This document shows, piece by piece, positions 12,318 to 22,112 of a stretch of DNA of 64,000 nt (within the stretch, counting starts at the first letter, position 1; each line of letters opens with the position of its first letter). The translations under genes were made by a program, and so were the position numbers. This DNA comes from Aedes albopictus. Taxonomy: Eukaryota > Arthropoda > Insecta > Diptera > Culicidae. A model generated the notes under the pieces. It ran no database searches. It was given only the letters and a program-made list of their open reading frames with translations, and was not told the origin of the DNA. The stretch lies in assembly GCF_035046485.1 (NCBI RefSeq), contig NC_085137.1, positions 129,460,703 to 129,524,702 of the forward strand. Direction: 5' to 3'.

Positions 12318-12916
12318 ACGTGGATTTCTTTTCATAATTTCAAATCTCAATTTGTTCATCGAGCACATGTTCTGTTGTGCACATGGATGTCAAAGCATTT
12401 TCAACAGTGTAATTTCCCACATGGCTTGGTCAGCCAAAGCAAAATCAAGAAATTGACATTTGTAAGGTGCTACGGTCACCCTTACCGTATTCGGTCGGCC
12501 GAGGACCGACCCGTCGAGAGTCCGACTGCACACTAATTGCCATACCAATAAGTGATTGGAAGGCAGTGCCCGAAGCTCTCGACAATTAAAAATAACTTCC
12601 TCTCCCGCTTTGACATACATGTGCACAACAGACAATGTGTTAGATGTTCATCTAATCCCATCCGAAGGGGGTTTGGATTGTGAAAAGAAGATAACCATGT
12701 GCGATTGTGGAATCGAGTTCAGTTCTAGGCCTGCTGGCGACGGAGATAGTCGAGTGACTCCGTAGCTTGAAGGAATAGAAGCGCCCGTCTAGCGAATTGG
12801 GAGTCGTGAGTTCGAGTCTCACCGGAGTACGTGGATTTCTTTTCATAATTTCAAATCTCAATTTGTTCATCGAGCACATGTTCTGTTGTGCACATGGATG
12901 TCAAAGCATTTTCAAC

Positions 12917-13475
12917 ACTATTTTCTTGCTAACCTTTACTTAAGTTATCAAAAAAGCCGCGCTTTTATATGACGCATGCATGGGATTGGTTCACTTTTAT
13001 ATTTGGCCACTTCCGCCGGGACACTCAGACCCGGTTCCGGAACACTGCTGGTTCAGATATGGTCTGAGACTATTTTCTTGCTAACCTTTCATTAGGTTAT
13101 CAAAAAAGCCGCGGTTTGATATGTCGTATGCATGGGTTTGATTCACTTTTATATTTGGCCACTTCCGGCGGGACACTCAGAACCGGTTTCGGAACAATAC
13201 CGGTTCAAATATGGTGTGAGACTATTTTCTTGATAACCATATATTATGTTATCAAAAAAGCCGCGCTTTGATATGTCGCTTGCATGGGTTTGTTTTACTT
13301 TTATATTTGGCCACTTCCGGCGGAGCACCCGGAACCGGTTCCGGAACACTACCGGTTCAGATATGGTCTGAGGCTATTTTCTTGCAAACCTTTCATTATG
13401 TCATCAAAAAAGCCGCGGTTTGATATGTCGTATGCATGGGTTTGGTTCACTTTTATATTTGGCCACACACAGAGA
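12917..13475. repeat. ~150-bp satellite, right block
   Basis: Continuation of the satellite at 9950-10816, with TATGGTCTGAG-type words at about 13057, 13207 and 13360 (150-153 bp spacing). It stops at TTTGGCCAC near 13465. Confidence 0.85.
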
Positions 13476-13511
13476 CATCATCAAATTTCGTTTTTGGAGT
13501 GAACATATAGC

Positions 13512-13544
13512 CTTTCGGTACACCTTGGTGTACGAGAAAGGCAA
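13512..13544. repeat. Near-perfect hairpin at the satellite's end
   Basis: GCCTTTCGGTACACC is followed by TT and then GGTGTACGAGAAAGGC, making a 33-bp dyad just beyond the last satellite unit. Its placement suggests that it belongs to the satellite's terminal unit or to an element end. Confidence 0.55.
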
Positions 13545-13771
13545 AAAGGTACGAGATAGTATAGCCTTATTGCCCCATATGTCATCGGAGACATATTTAG
13601 TGCATGTATTGACCTTGTACTACTGTCAATATTTTCTGAATATCTCGATGGATTGTCCGAATTCGTCATTACACTCGAAATAATCTCCATGGATTATTTT
13701 CAATTTTTTTAATCGGTCTTATTTGTACCAATACTTAAAATTCTGTATATTTTTTGTTATTCATATCTACG

Positions 13772-14380
13772 AACTGCAAAAATTTCGGACGATCTGTTTC
13801 AAGTCATGCCTTGACTTCTGAGAATCGTAGATAGACTACAACCAGAATAATTTGCACGTGGAATATAACGGTTAGCTCCAGAAACTGATAATACATCGAG
13901 CAGCAGTAAGTAAATTCCTCGACCAGATTCCTGAGTACCTGGGATGGCCTAATTCATGTCAGGCATTGAGTTTGTTGAGCTGTAGATAAGCTGTAATCAC
14001 ATGTGTTACCTATGTGGAGCCCCTGTGCACTACATATTCTATCATGTGTCAATAAAAAAGTCTCTCAACTATTCCTAGAAAGATTTGATGACCTAAGTGA
14101 AGTATTATCCTGACTTCTGAAAACCGTAGATCGACCACAATGAAAGGTCTTTAGTTTATCTACAGCACAATGAATTAAAGGCCTGACTTCCATCAGGTTA
14201 TCCCGGGTATTCAGTTCAGGAATCTGGTCGAGGAATTTACTTACTCTTTTTCGATGCAGTATTAGTTTCTGGAGCTAACCATTATTTTTCGCAGGCAAAT
14301 AACTCTAATTGTAGCCTATCTACGGTTCTCCTAAGCCCAAACATGACTTCAAAGAGATCGTCAAAAATTTCTGCAGTTTG
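13772..14380. mobile_element. Foldback (long inverted repeat) element, ~610 bp
   Basis: The left arm from 13772 (AACTGCAAAAATTTC) is mirrored by the right arm ending at 14380 (AAATTTCTGCAGTTTG). Matching internal blocks include GGTTAGCTCCAGAAACT against AGTTTCTGGAGCTAACC, and AGTAAGTAAATTCCTCGACC against its reverse complement. Arms are diverged, so this is an old copy. I could not define a target duplication. Confidence 0.65.
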
Positions 14381-15544
14381 TTGATATAATTAGTAAGTCA
14401 GACGGTTTTGACTATGAAATTGTTGATAGAGCATTGATAGAACATCGATTTGGCATTTTGCCTATGCGAGCAATGTATATTGACAGGATTGTGTTCGAAG
14501 TTTCAGCCATTTACTTCACCAAATTTAAAAGTTACAGCCAGGCTTGTAAACATTCGACACTTTTCACTACCTTCGTTTCATTGCCGCGGTCGGGTTTCAG
14601 CTTGCTTTGTTTCATTCGAGCGCGACCGCTACCTCTTATACACAACACGAGCGGCAGAACGAAGATCAATAAACCAAAAAGTGGGTCAAATCAACGTTGT
14701 CTGACACGATGACATTTGCCTAATTCCAGCTTTTCGCAAGATTGCAGCCAATTTTGATTAAGATTGGTATAATATTAGTTTATTCGTGTGTGATAAATCG
14801 ATTACGACACATACATTTATACAAAACAGCTCTCTTTATGGGAAAGACAGGAATAACAAAAACCGAACCATCTCCCGAAGACGCAATCGTGGTCAAGCGC
14901 ATTCATTCGACATTTTTGTTCCGAACAGTAGTTTGATCCCTTGTGTTGCGAATGTTGGAGACAAAGGCAGTCGAACATCGACCAAAAGGTGTCAAAGACT
15001 GTGATCGCTGGTTACACTGCACTGGTTACAGCGCTGACTAGCTAAATTAGGTGTTGTACAAAATTTATTGAAAACGTTCCGTACTTAGAAAATTTACCGA
15101 TAAAATTTTCTCATTAAAGTGAAATTTGTACCTATAAATAATACTAAAATGCAATGCTCCATAAATTAATACAAATGCTCCATAATAAAATGCAAAGGCC
15201 TCATAAAAAAAATAAAATTGAACCTATATAGAAAATTGAATATTGAATATAGAAAAATAAATTTCACCATTGAAAATAGATAAATGCACCATAAATATTA
15301 TCAAACTACACTTATTTATTGGTGCAAAATTTCACTTTTAATGTGGAAATTCTATGTTTTATCTTTTATCGGTACATTTCCTTTGAAGTATGGAACGTTT
15401 TCAATTATTTATGGGTAACATTGTACATTTTTATGGAACAAATGTTCATTATTTATGGAGTGCTTTTTGATTTTCTATGGAGCATTTGCAATTTACTATG
15501 GTCGGAATAACCTTTTGCCTATAAAAATGCATTTTATAGGGGTT
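14381..15544. other. Unassigned DNA
   Basis: About 1.2 kb. The 15100-15540 part is very AT-rich and repeats words such as CTCCATAAATTAAT and its reverse complement (TTATGGAGCATTTG), suggesting another eroded inverted-repeat element around 15120-15500. The frames at 14434-14712 are not recognisable. Confidence 0.35.
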
Positions 15545-16061
15545 CTGGCTTTCTCAGTCTAGGGAATCCAAACGATTAGATTTGGATTGCCTGACGTTTC
15601 GGCCTGATTTATTTGGCCTTTTTCAAGGGGAAAGCTGTCTATTGTTTTTTGTTTTTATCATTAGTGCCACTGTTTCTTTGGAGCTTCTTATTTCTTTTAC
15701 ATATAGTTTTTAAGCAAATTGTTACTATATTTTGGGAGGGACACAGACCCCAGTCAACCAGTGATCGTACAAGACGCTGCATAAGATTAAAGTGGAGACG
15801 ATATGTGTACACTTTATATGCGCCTAAATGGAGGCATTTACTTATAATCTTATGTAACATATTATATGATTACTAATTGTCTGGGACACTTCTTCAAATT
15901 CATCAATTCACTCTGTATTGATATGTAGCATCACAGGCAGCAGGAAATAAGCTGTTTAAACTTTTAGTTCCAATTTTTCCCTATCATGGTGTTTCGTATC
16001 TTGGAGGAAAACTTTTATTTATGTTTTTTTTTGTTAATACTAAGCTGTATAAACAATTATT
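15545..16061. repeat. Related flank of the 16.1-17.4 kb inverted element
   Basis: Starts TCTGGCTTTCTCAGTCT and contains CCTGACGTTTCGGCCTGAT..GGCCTTTTTCAAGG (15590-15629). The same order of motifs recurs at 16062-16146, about 520 bp later, so the two look like diverged copies of one terminal segment. The intervening 15640-16061 is unassigned. Confidence 0.45.
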
Positions 16062-17412
16062 GGATTGGCTTCCTCAGTCATTAAGTCTAGATAAGAATTT
16101 TATACTGTCCTGAAGTTTCGGCCTGTTTGTTGTGGCCTTCTTCAGGGATTATATGACAAATTTCTCCTGATTTAACCATGAGAGGAGAGATGAAGTTTTC
16201 ATGTCTGCTGTTGATTAAATTTACAATCTTGGAGAATCTTTTTCTGCTACACTATCACTTAACACTGATAGGTTGCACTCTCCCAAGCAAAGGCGGATAT
16301 CAAAATGATAACAAGTTCAGTTACCTGGTTATCATTCGTTTGATAATTGAGTTTGTTATCATTTAGGTTGAGTTAAAAGCCAACATAACAAAAATGATAA
16401 CTCAAATTTACTCCACCAATACCAAAATGATAAGAAGTTGAGTTATAATTGAGTTCAAGTTGATAACTAATTGTGTTATACACTATTTTATTAAATATTT
16501 CCTTTAGTTATCAACACGAAAAAATACATCTAATTGATAACTGGTTTTGTTATCATTTAGTTATCATTCAGGGCTATTTTATCGACCAAAATAGTAAAAA
16601 TCTACTTTACCGACATAGTTAGCAGCTGAATTTTTTTTCTTATAATTATAACCCATGGTTTCAATGGTTTTCATGTTATCGCGACAGACCAAAATTATTG
16701 ATAACTAAAATTGTTATCATTTAATTATCATCAATTGGAAAAGATGATAACAAAAATAACAAAATGATAATACAGGTACTCTTCGATATAACGTACAAAA
16801 AAGTTTTCTCTTTGTACGTTATATCGAAGTGTACGTTATATCGAAGCAGAGAAAAATTTAATATTTTGTATATGCTAATATTGATGTATTCGACGTGAAA
16901 TTAATCCCAAATAATGATTTCGGTGAAGTTCACAAAACCAATAATGAACAACTTGAGTTTTGATGAAAAGGTCATTTCGTTTTTTGTGCTTCGATATAAC
17001 GTACATTTTGCTTCGATATAACGTACACTAAATTTTTCCCCAAATTGCGCTAATTCTGGGTAACAAAGCTAATGCTGCAACAAAACATTGAATTGAGTGA
17101 TTTCGTAGTTTATCTAAGGGTTATTCGTGGGAAAAATAAAATTTTTCAATGTTGTACGTTATATCGAACATACATTTTACATGTTATATCGAATTCGCTA
17201 TATCGAGGGTACGCTATATCGAGGGTACGTTATATCGAAGAATACCTGTACCGATAACATAGTTTATTATCAAAGTGATATCACTTAGTTACCCGCCTTT
17301 ACTCGGGCTGGCACTACTGGCAGTGTTGAGTGATAGTGTAGCAAGATTCCCCAAAAATTTTCATTTAATCAACAGCATTAAGTCTAGAACTAATTACTGA
17401 GAAAGCCAATCC
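16062..17412. mobile_element. Long-inverted-repeat element with nested pogo-like MITE
   Basis: The left arm, starting GGATTGGCTTCCTCAGT, is mirrored by the right arm, ending ACTGAGAAAGCCAATCC. Inner matching blocks are TCTGCTGTTGATTAAAT, CTACACTATCACTTAACACT and CCAAGCAAAGGCGG against CCGCCTTTACTCGG. The core is full of GATAAC/GTTATC words. The 476-bp MITE at 16773-17248 is inserted in it. No ORF of interest. Confidence 0.65.
16773..17248. mobile_element. pogo/Tigger-like MITE, 476 bp
   Basis: Ends are CAGGTACTCTTCGATATAAC (left) and the inverse GTTATATCGAAGAATACCTG (right), flanked by TA (16771-16772, 17249-17250). CTTCGATATAACGTAC recurs at least six times in both orientations near the ends. 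A CAGG start, TA duplication and repeated subterminal TCGNTWTAWYG words resemble Tigger/pogo elements. No transposase, so non-autonomous. Confidence 0.75.
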
Positions 17413-18698
17413 CATAATAGTTGATCAGTATACAGTCGAAATCACCATTGCAAATCCCTAAGCTATATACATAAACTAATAGAATGTTGATTTTTTTCTA
17501 ACGTTGTTCTTCTTTATATTTTCAGGTATATTCGGTTTCCCAAAATATTCCATTGAGAAGCTTGTAGGTGAGTTCACAATAAATCAATTTCAGAATTATT
17601 ATATCCGTATCCGAAATAGATTATCGCGGTGTTATGTACCTATCTGATGCAATTGAAGCCTCTTCTGCATCAATCTCCCTCGAAACAACGGATTTCACAG
17701 ATTTCGTGGTTTCGAATTAATTGGCCATAATTGATGTAAACAATTTTTCACGAGCGTGTCCAAAATAATTGACGAAGCTTGCTGGCTGTTGCCTTACCGC
17801 TTTGTTCAAATTTACGGCCCAAATGATGCAATTACCTACAGCGATTCTCGTTCAGAAAGTGTCAATGCCACACCATCGCATTCGCCGGCGGCACCCGGTT
17901 TGCACCAATTACCCACAATTTGCATCCAAGCGCGTGTGCATAAACAATAATCATCTCGTGCAAAAGGAATTTGCATCAGCCGTTGTCAAATTTCTAATTG
18001 TTTGTTTCGCATTTATTTTCCGAATCGCGCTCAGATTGATACTCGTCTTTGTTCGAATTTATAATTGCCTCCCAAAATTCTTGACGAAATGAGCCAGACG
18101 ACATTAGGGAGTGCCGGCTTCGAGGAATGCTCAGCCAAGTGAAAAACCACTCACTAATTTGCATCAAATTAGCGACATGAGTCGCGTACCAACCAATCAC
18201 ATCTGTCTGCTCTCTGTCAACCATGCTCAGGAAAAGCAGACTCAAGGGGGTCTTTAAGTTCGGGGTTTTCCTCACATGAACATGCACAAGCCGTCAAAAT
18301 AGGTTGATATTTTCGTATCATAAGCATAATTTTGTGTGAGACAGTATAGCGGGTTGTTGAATGACATCATACGACGAAACTGTGCATTGTTTTTTGTCGT
18401 TGCTTTTGCCTTGATATGCATTCCCCATCGTCGTGGACCTCGTACAAGATATTCCAAGTAGGGAAGAGGCGTGTGCTACGCTGCATAATGGGAAAATATC
18501 CTGAATGCGAGGGTAAAAATCATTTAGTATTATCGTTATCCATCTTGATTTCTTAGTTATATGGTTATTTTCGATCACTAGAATGACTTGAATGTCAGCA
18601 TGCTGTGAACGGCAGTATCAAAAAGCAGGCAATTGTTTGAAAAATAAAGCAATTCATGTGAAAAAACAAAATTTATCCAAGTTTTCGTAAAACATGTA
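17413..18698. other. Unassigned DNA, possibly host intron or intergenic
   Basis: No repeat boundary found. 17750-18300 has more balanced base composition than its surroundings and several short frames on both strands (for example 17769-18092), none recognisable. This could be conserved non-coding host DNA. Confidence 0.35.
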
Positions 18699-18911
18699 GG
18701 GTCTGGGACCATTTGGGCAGGAGCATCTTTTTTGGGCACTTGCTGCTATAACTCGGTCAATTTCAAACCGATTGACTTCAATTTTTGCGCAAGGCTAGAT
18801 AATGTGCGTATCTGATCGAGTCTCAAAAATCAAGTCAATGGGTTCAAAATTGATTGGGTTATAGCAGCAAGTGCCCAAAATAGGTGCTCCTGCCCAAATA
18901 GTCCCAGACCC
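18699..18911. mobile_element. TA-flanked MITE, 213 bp, GGGTCTGGGAC ends
   Basis: Left end GGGTCTGGGACCATTTGGGC and right end GCCCAAATAGTCCCAGACCC are inverted, and TA flanks both sides (18697-18698, 18912-18913). The inverted repeat continues through GCAGGAGCA and GGGCACTTGCTGCTATAAC, covering about 60 bp per side. No ORF. Confidence 0.9.
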
Positions 18912-19214
18912 TAGTAGTTTTTTTTACTGCGATTCCATATAACTTTATTCTGGCCATTTTTATTCAATCGATCCCACCGTGCACTGTGCCATCATAGTCG
19001 TCATTGTCGTCGTCGTCTGTTGTGGCGCGAATAAATTGTCGCGCACTTCCTTTGCATTCTGGCTCGAGCGCCCATTTCAATGCCATGTGGGGATATTTAA
19101 AGTGTCGGTTGCAGCTCGCGAGGAAATGGCTGGATTGATAGTACACTTAGTAATTACTTTGACGTAGTTGATGTGCTGCGTCCCTGGCATGGGGGAGCCA
19201 GGAAGCCGGTTACC

Positions 19215-19345
19215 GGCTATTTAAGCAGGCTTAAAGACTCTGCTGTTCCTATCGATGTGGAGTGAAGCAAAAACATTAGCATTCAAAGCAACAGCTCGCC
19301 ATCCAACGACGACGACGACGACGACGACAACAGGCCAGTCAGTGA
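19215..19345 (+). promoter_or_regulatory. Weak candidate host core promoter
   Basis: A CTATTTAAG TATA-like box at about 19218 lies in a locally GC-richer, repeat-free segment. Downstream are CAAAGCAACAG, an (ACG)n run and a GTCAGTGAATTG word (near 19336) that holds the arthropod initiator core TCAGT. The spacing from the TATA-like box to TCAGT is too long for one core promoter. This is a suggestion only. Confidence 0.15.
19306..19329. repeat. (ACG)n microsatellite
   Basis: About eight uninterrupted ACG triplets. Confidence 0.9.
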
Positions 19346-19953
19346 ATTGAGAATTTCATTCGCTTGAGTTGGGTTACCGTCTGCAAAAGAACCAATCTCG
19401 AGTCAAGAACAGAAATTGCGAGCAGGAAAAAGTTTTATTATAATGTTTCACAATCCATCTCAACCTTCCCTGTCAAAACTGTCGTCTCAAGAAGTGAAAC
19501 AAAGCCTTTCAAGGTTTTTGATTTGAACAACTCCCACTCTGCGAGAGCGGATAGTGAGTTCTATTCGCTTCAGCGACCATTGAGAATCAGGCAGTTCGTT
19601 TATGGGTTTCCCCTCCTATATATGCTGTGAGTTCTATGCACAGTGGGGATAGCCAGGGATTTTACCAATTCCTCCAACCGGCGGCTCCAACGAGCTACGA
19701 TTATGTTTTAGCATGTGTTCACAATTTTACTGCAGCATATGGATGCTATGGTTCTGCTTTAATCCATCCGCGTGGGTCGTGGAGTTTTATCGATGTCTTC
19801 TGTGCCGGGTGCGAATTCAGTGCAGATGGAAAGTAAACATGATGGCACAGAATGCAGTTTGGAGCTAAATAAAAAAAAATGAACACAAACATTGAAAATT
19901 GGTACGACTATTAACTTATACATAGACTTCAATTTGCAGTGATACAGGGGATA

Positions 19954-20855
19954 CTCAAAATAACTGGGATAGGTAAAATTTTCACTTTTCAAAAAATGTT
20001 CAACTCGCTGTAACTTTTCGAAAGGGCATCAAATATTCTCAAATTTTTACTGTAAGTTCATCAACTAGTTGTGTATCAGTGGTCAAAATTCGGAAAAGAT
20101 CGAACCATTCTACACGAAGTTATAAAGGTTCTAGAAAAAAGTATAATTATCTGATAGCCAACTTTGAGCTGTTACATCTCCGGATTCAATGAATCGAATG
20201 CAATGAAACTTTGATCATTTATGACTTATATAATGAGCTATCGAAAACTTTTGACTAAACTTAAAATTCTTTAGACGAAAGAAAATTATTACGATTGGAT
20301 TATTTTTCTAATATACCACCAATTTATCCAAAACTTCATCATCGTTTCAAAATTCGAGATAGTAATTATAGTTCATTTAAATTCTCTCTAATTGACTTCA
20401 ATATGAATATGTTTTGAAAGGAAGTAACAAAATAACTGGCATTAAGTTGAAAAAGTAATGGGATGCATTTGTAAAATAGATAAATTTACTAAAAAAACAT
20501 AGAATAAATGAAACCGCCATAACTTTTTTTCTTATTAATAATTTCAAATTAAGTAAACTGTTTTTCAAAGTTCATTATATTAGTCATAAATGATCAAAAT
20601 TTCATTGCATTCGGTTCATTGAATCCGGAGATATAACAGCTCAAAGTTGGCTATCGAATAATTATACCTTTTTCTAGAACCTTTATAACTTCGTGTAGAA
20701 TGGTTCGATCTTTTCCGAATTTTGACCACTGATACACAACTAGTTGATGAACTTACAGTAAAAATTTGAGAATATTTGATGCCCTTTTCGAAAAGTTACA
20801 GCGAGTTGAACAATTTTTGAAAAGTGATAATTTTACCTATCCCAGTTATTTTGAG
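19954..20855. mobile_element. TA-flanked long-inverted-repeat MITE, 902 bp
   Basis: Starts CTCAAAATAACTGGGATAGG and ends with its reverse complement, flanked by TA (19952-19953, 20856-20857). The arms match for about 290 bp each, including CTAGTTGTGTATCAGTGGTC, GAACCATTCTACACGAAG and CCGGATTCAATGAA. The AT-rich centre (20250-20560) is unique. It has no transposase. The tips resemble those of Tc1/mariner-derived MITEs, but assignment is by the TA flank only. Confidence 0.9.
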
Positions 20856-20977
20856 TAGTATATTATACTGGTTCTTATTTACTCACTTCTTTTATTTAAA
20901 TCTGATAGATTTTCAGACAAAAATTAAGATTCTTGCAAGCATTCCCAAAGACCTTGTGGAGGAAATTTTTAGTATAC

Positions 20978-21025
20978 TTCTCCAAGGGCTGAAAGTCTCT
21001 TTAATAAAGACAAATCAATCAATCA
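20978..21025 (+). mobile_element. Family C retroposon tail, (CAAT)n end
   Basis: 48-bp insert AGGGCTGAAAGTCTC..AATAAAGACAAATCAATCAA flanked by AGTATAC at 20971-20977 and 21026-21032. It is the same 3' end as at 25144-25192 and 56840-56901. Confidence 0.75.
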
Positions 21026-21031
21026 AGTATA

Positions 21032-21353
21032 CCCGGGCAGAGTTCAATTACTGACGATCAAAATGTGATATTGGTTTGTTTGAGATAAGAGGTAAAAGTA
21101 CTGAAAATAATAGCAAAAATTTGTTCTTGAACCATCTAACCAATAGCAAAATATGATATTTGAAGATCAACCAAATAGCTCACTGCTATTGGTTAGATCT
21201 TACCAAGAGCTAAATGTGCTATGATGATGATGTTCCAGGATCAAAATTGAGATATTATTTTCAGTACTTTTACCTCTTATCTCAAACAAACAAATATACT
21301 TTTTGTTCTCCATATCAAAAATACTATAATTGAGCATTTTTCCTTTGCTCGGG
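21032..21353. mobile_element. TA-flanked MITE, 322 bp, CCCGGGCA ends
   Basis: Ends CCCGGGCAGAG and TTTGCTCGGG are imperfect inverted repeats beside TA. Inside is a strong inverted repeat: TTTGAGATAAGAGGTAAAAG (about 21078) mirrored at 21267-21286. The tip resembles that of the larger element at 16278 (CCNAGCAAAGGCGG), so they may be distantly related. Confidence 0.65.
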
Positions 21354-21542
21354 TACTTCTGACTGTATTTCTAGCAGAATCTTTTCTAGATGAGACAACC
21401 TCAGGTTGACAATCTCGTAAATATAAGTAATAATAATATCTGGAGAAGTCGATGAAGGCGTTCACCAGAATAGCTTGTGAAATTCCTGGCAAACCGTCAC
21501 CTACCATTCATGATGCAGAAATTACTACAACTAAAAGCCTGT

Positions 21543-21640
21543 GTTCCATCCCTGGAAACAAAAGACAGAGGAGTGACATTAACCTTCTGAGCTGCGTCAC
21601 TCCCTCCGATTTCCACGTATTCAACTTTCGAAAAAGCTAA
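21543..21640 (+). mobile_element. Family A retroposon fragment
   Basis: CCATCCCTGGAA, then GAGTGACATTAACCTTCT and GCGTCACTCCCTCCGATTT appear in the same order as at 4300-4380 and 4629-4675. Too short and diverged to define ends. Confidence 0.45.
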
Positions 21641-21774
21641 GTGATTGGCTCGAAATGAAAAGAGAAATGAGATTTGTTACGGCCTATTGTGTTTGAACCA
21701 TCGATTTTCAGTTATTTTTTTTGTTGCGAACAGTTTTCACTGTTCACAACTACGATAACCAAATTTGAATAAGT

Positions 21775-22112
21775 TGACCAATCCGGATCCCCGTGAAAGT
21801 TTCCGCGGGGCCTCATTAGGGACACTTCTGGTTTTCCTAAACATGCCGTGCGACATATGAATCTTCATGATTTCGAATGACTGAGTCTGAAACACTAGAC
21901 TGAAGTGTGTATAAACTAACATGGCCACCCCGGAACATCTAGCACAGGTTCCACGGGGGTATCATCGGGGACATTTGCAACCGAACCATGCTGTGCGACG
22001 TATCAATCTTCATGATTTCGATAGAATGGGGCAGAAAAAAAAAGATTGAAGTATGTATCAACTGATTTGGCCGCTCCGGAACATCTGAAACAGGTTCCGC
22101 GGGGGCCTCTCA
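21775..22112. repeat. ~150-bp tandem repeat, about 2.3 copies
   Basis: Units share GGCCACCCCGGAACATCT, CAGGTTCCGCGGGGGCCTC, GGGACATTTGCAACC and CGACGTATCAATCTTCATGATTTC-like words. Copies begin near 21775, 21920 and 22070. The GGCC..CCGGAAC vocabulary resembles the 10-13 kb satellite, hinting at a distant relation. Confidence 0.65.

Larger units (their letters stand above)
10817..12916. repeat. Array of 511-bp units, direct then inverted, inside the satellite
   Basis: Direct units start at 10817, 11328 and 11839 (the third incomplete). Orientation flips at about 12187 and about 1.4 inverted units follow to 12916. Corresponding positions are exactly 511 bp apart. The copies look almost identical; one difference I can see is C/T near 11281 versus 11792. 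The insert is flanked by ACTATTTTCTTG (10805-10816 and 12917-12928), either a 12-bp target duplication or the same word from two satellite units. Each full unit contains an inverted-repeat element (10879-11178 in unit 1) with a tRNA-like sequence, and a hairpin GGTCGG..CCGACC near 11273. All ORFs here are repeats of each other and resemble no known protein. Confidence 0.85.
18914..19953. other. Unassigned DNA with a promoter-like patch
   Basis: Contains an (ACG)n microsatellite at 19306-19329 and a promoter-like patch around 19215-19340 (see the separate entry). The frames at 19364-19630 and 19627-19836 are not repeats, but I recognise no product and cannot define splice sites. Confidence 0.35.

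Noticed and set aside
10905..12879. Recurring 69-81-codon frames on both strands
   Set aside because: They are the same non-coding 511-bp unit seen repeatedly; they overlap on opposite strands and cross the tRNA-like sequence.
17769..18092. Possible host exon (107 codons)
   Set aside because: No recognisable family, and overlapping frames on both strands are equally open.
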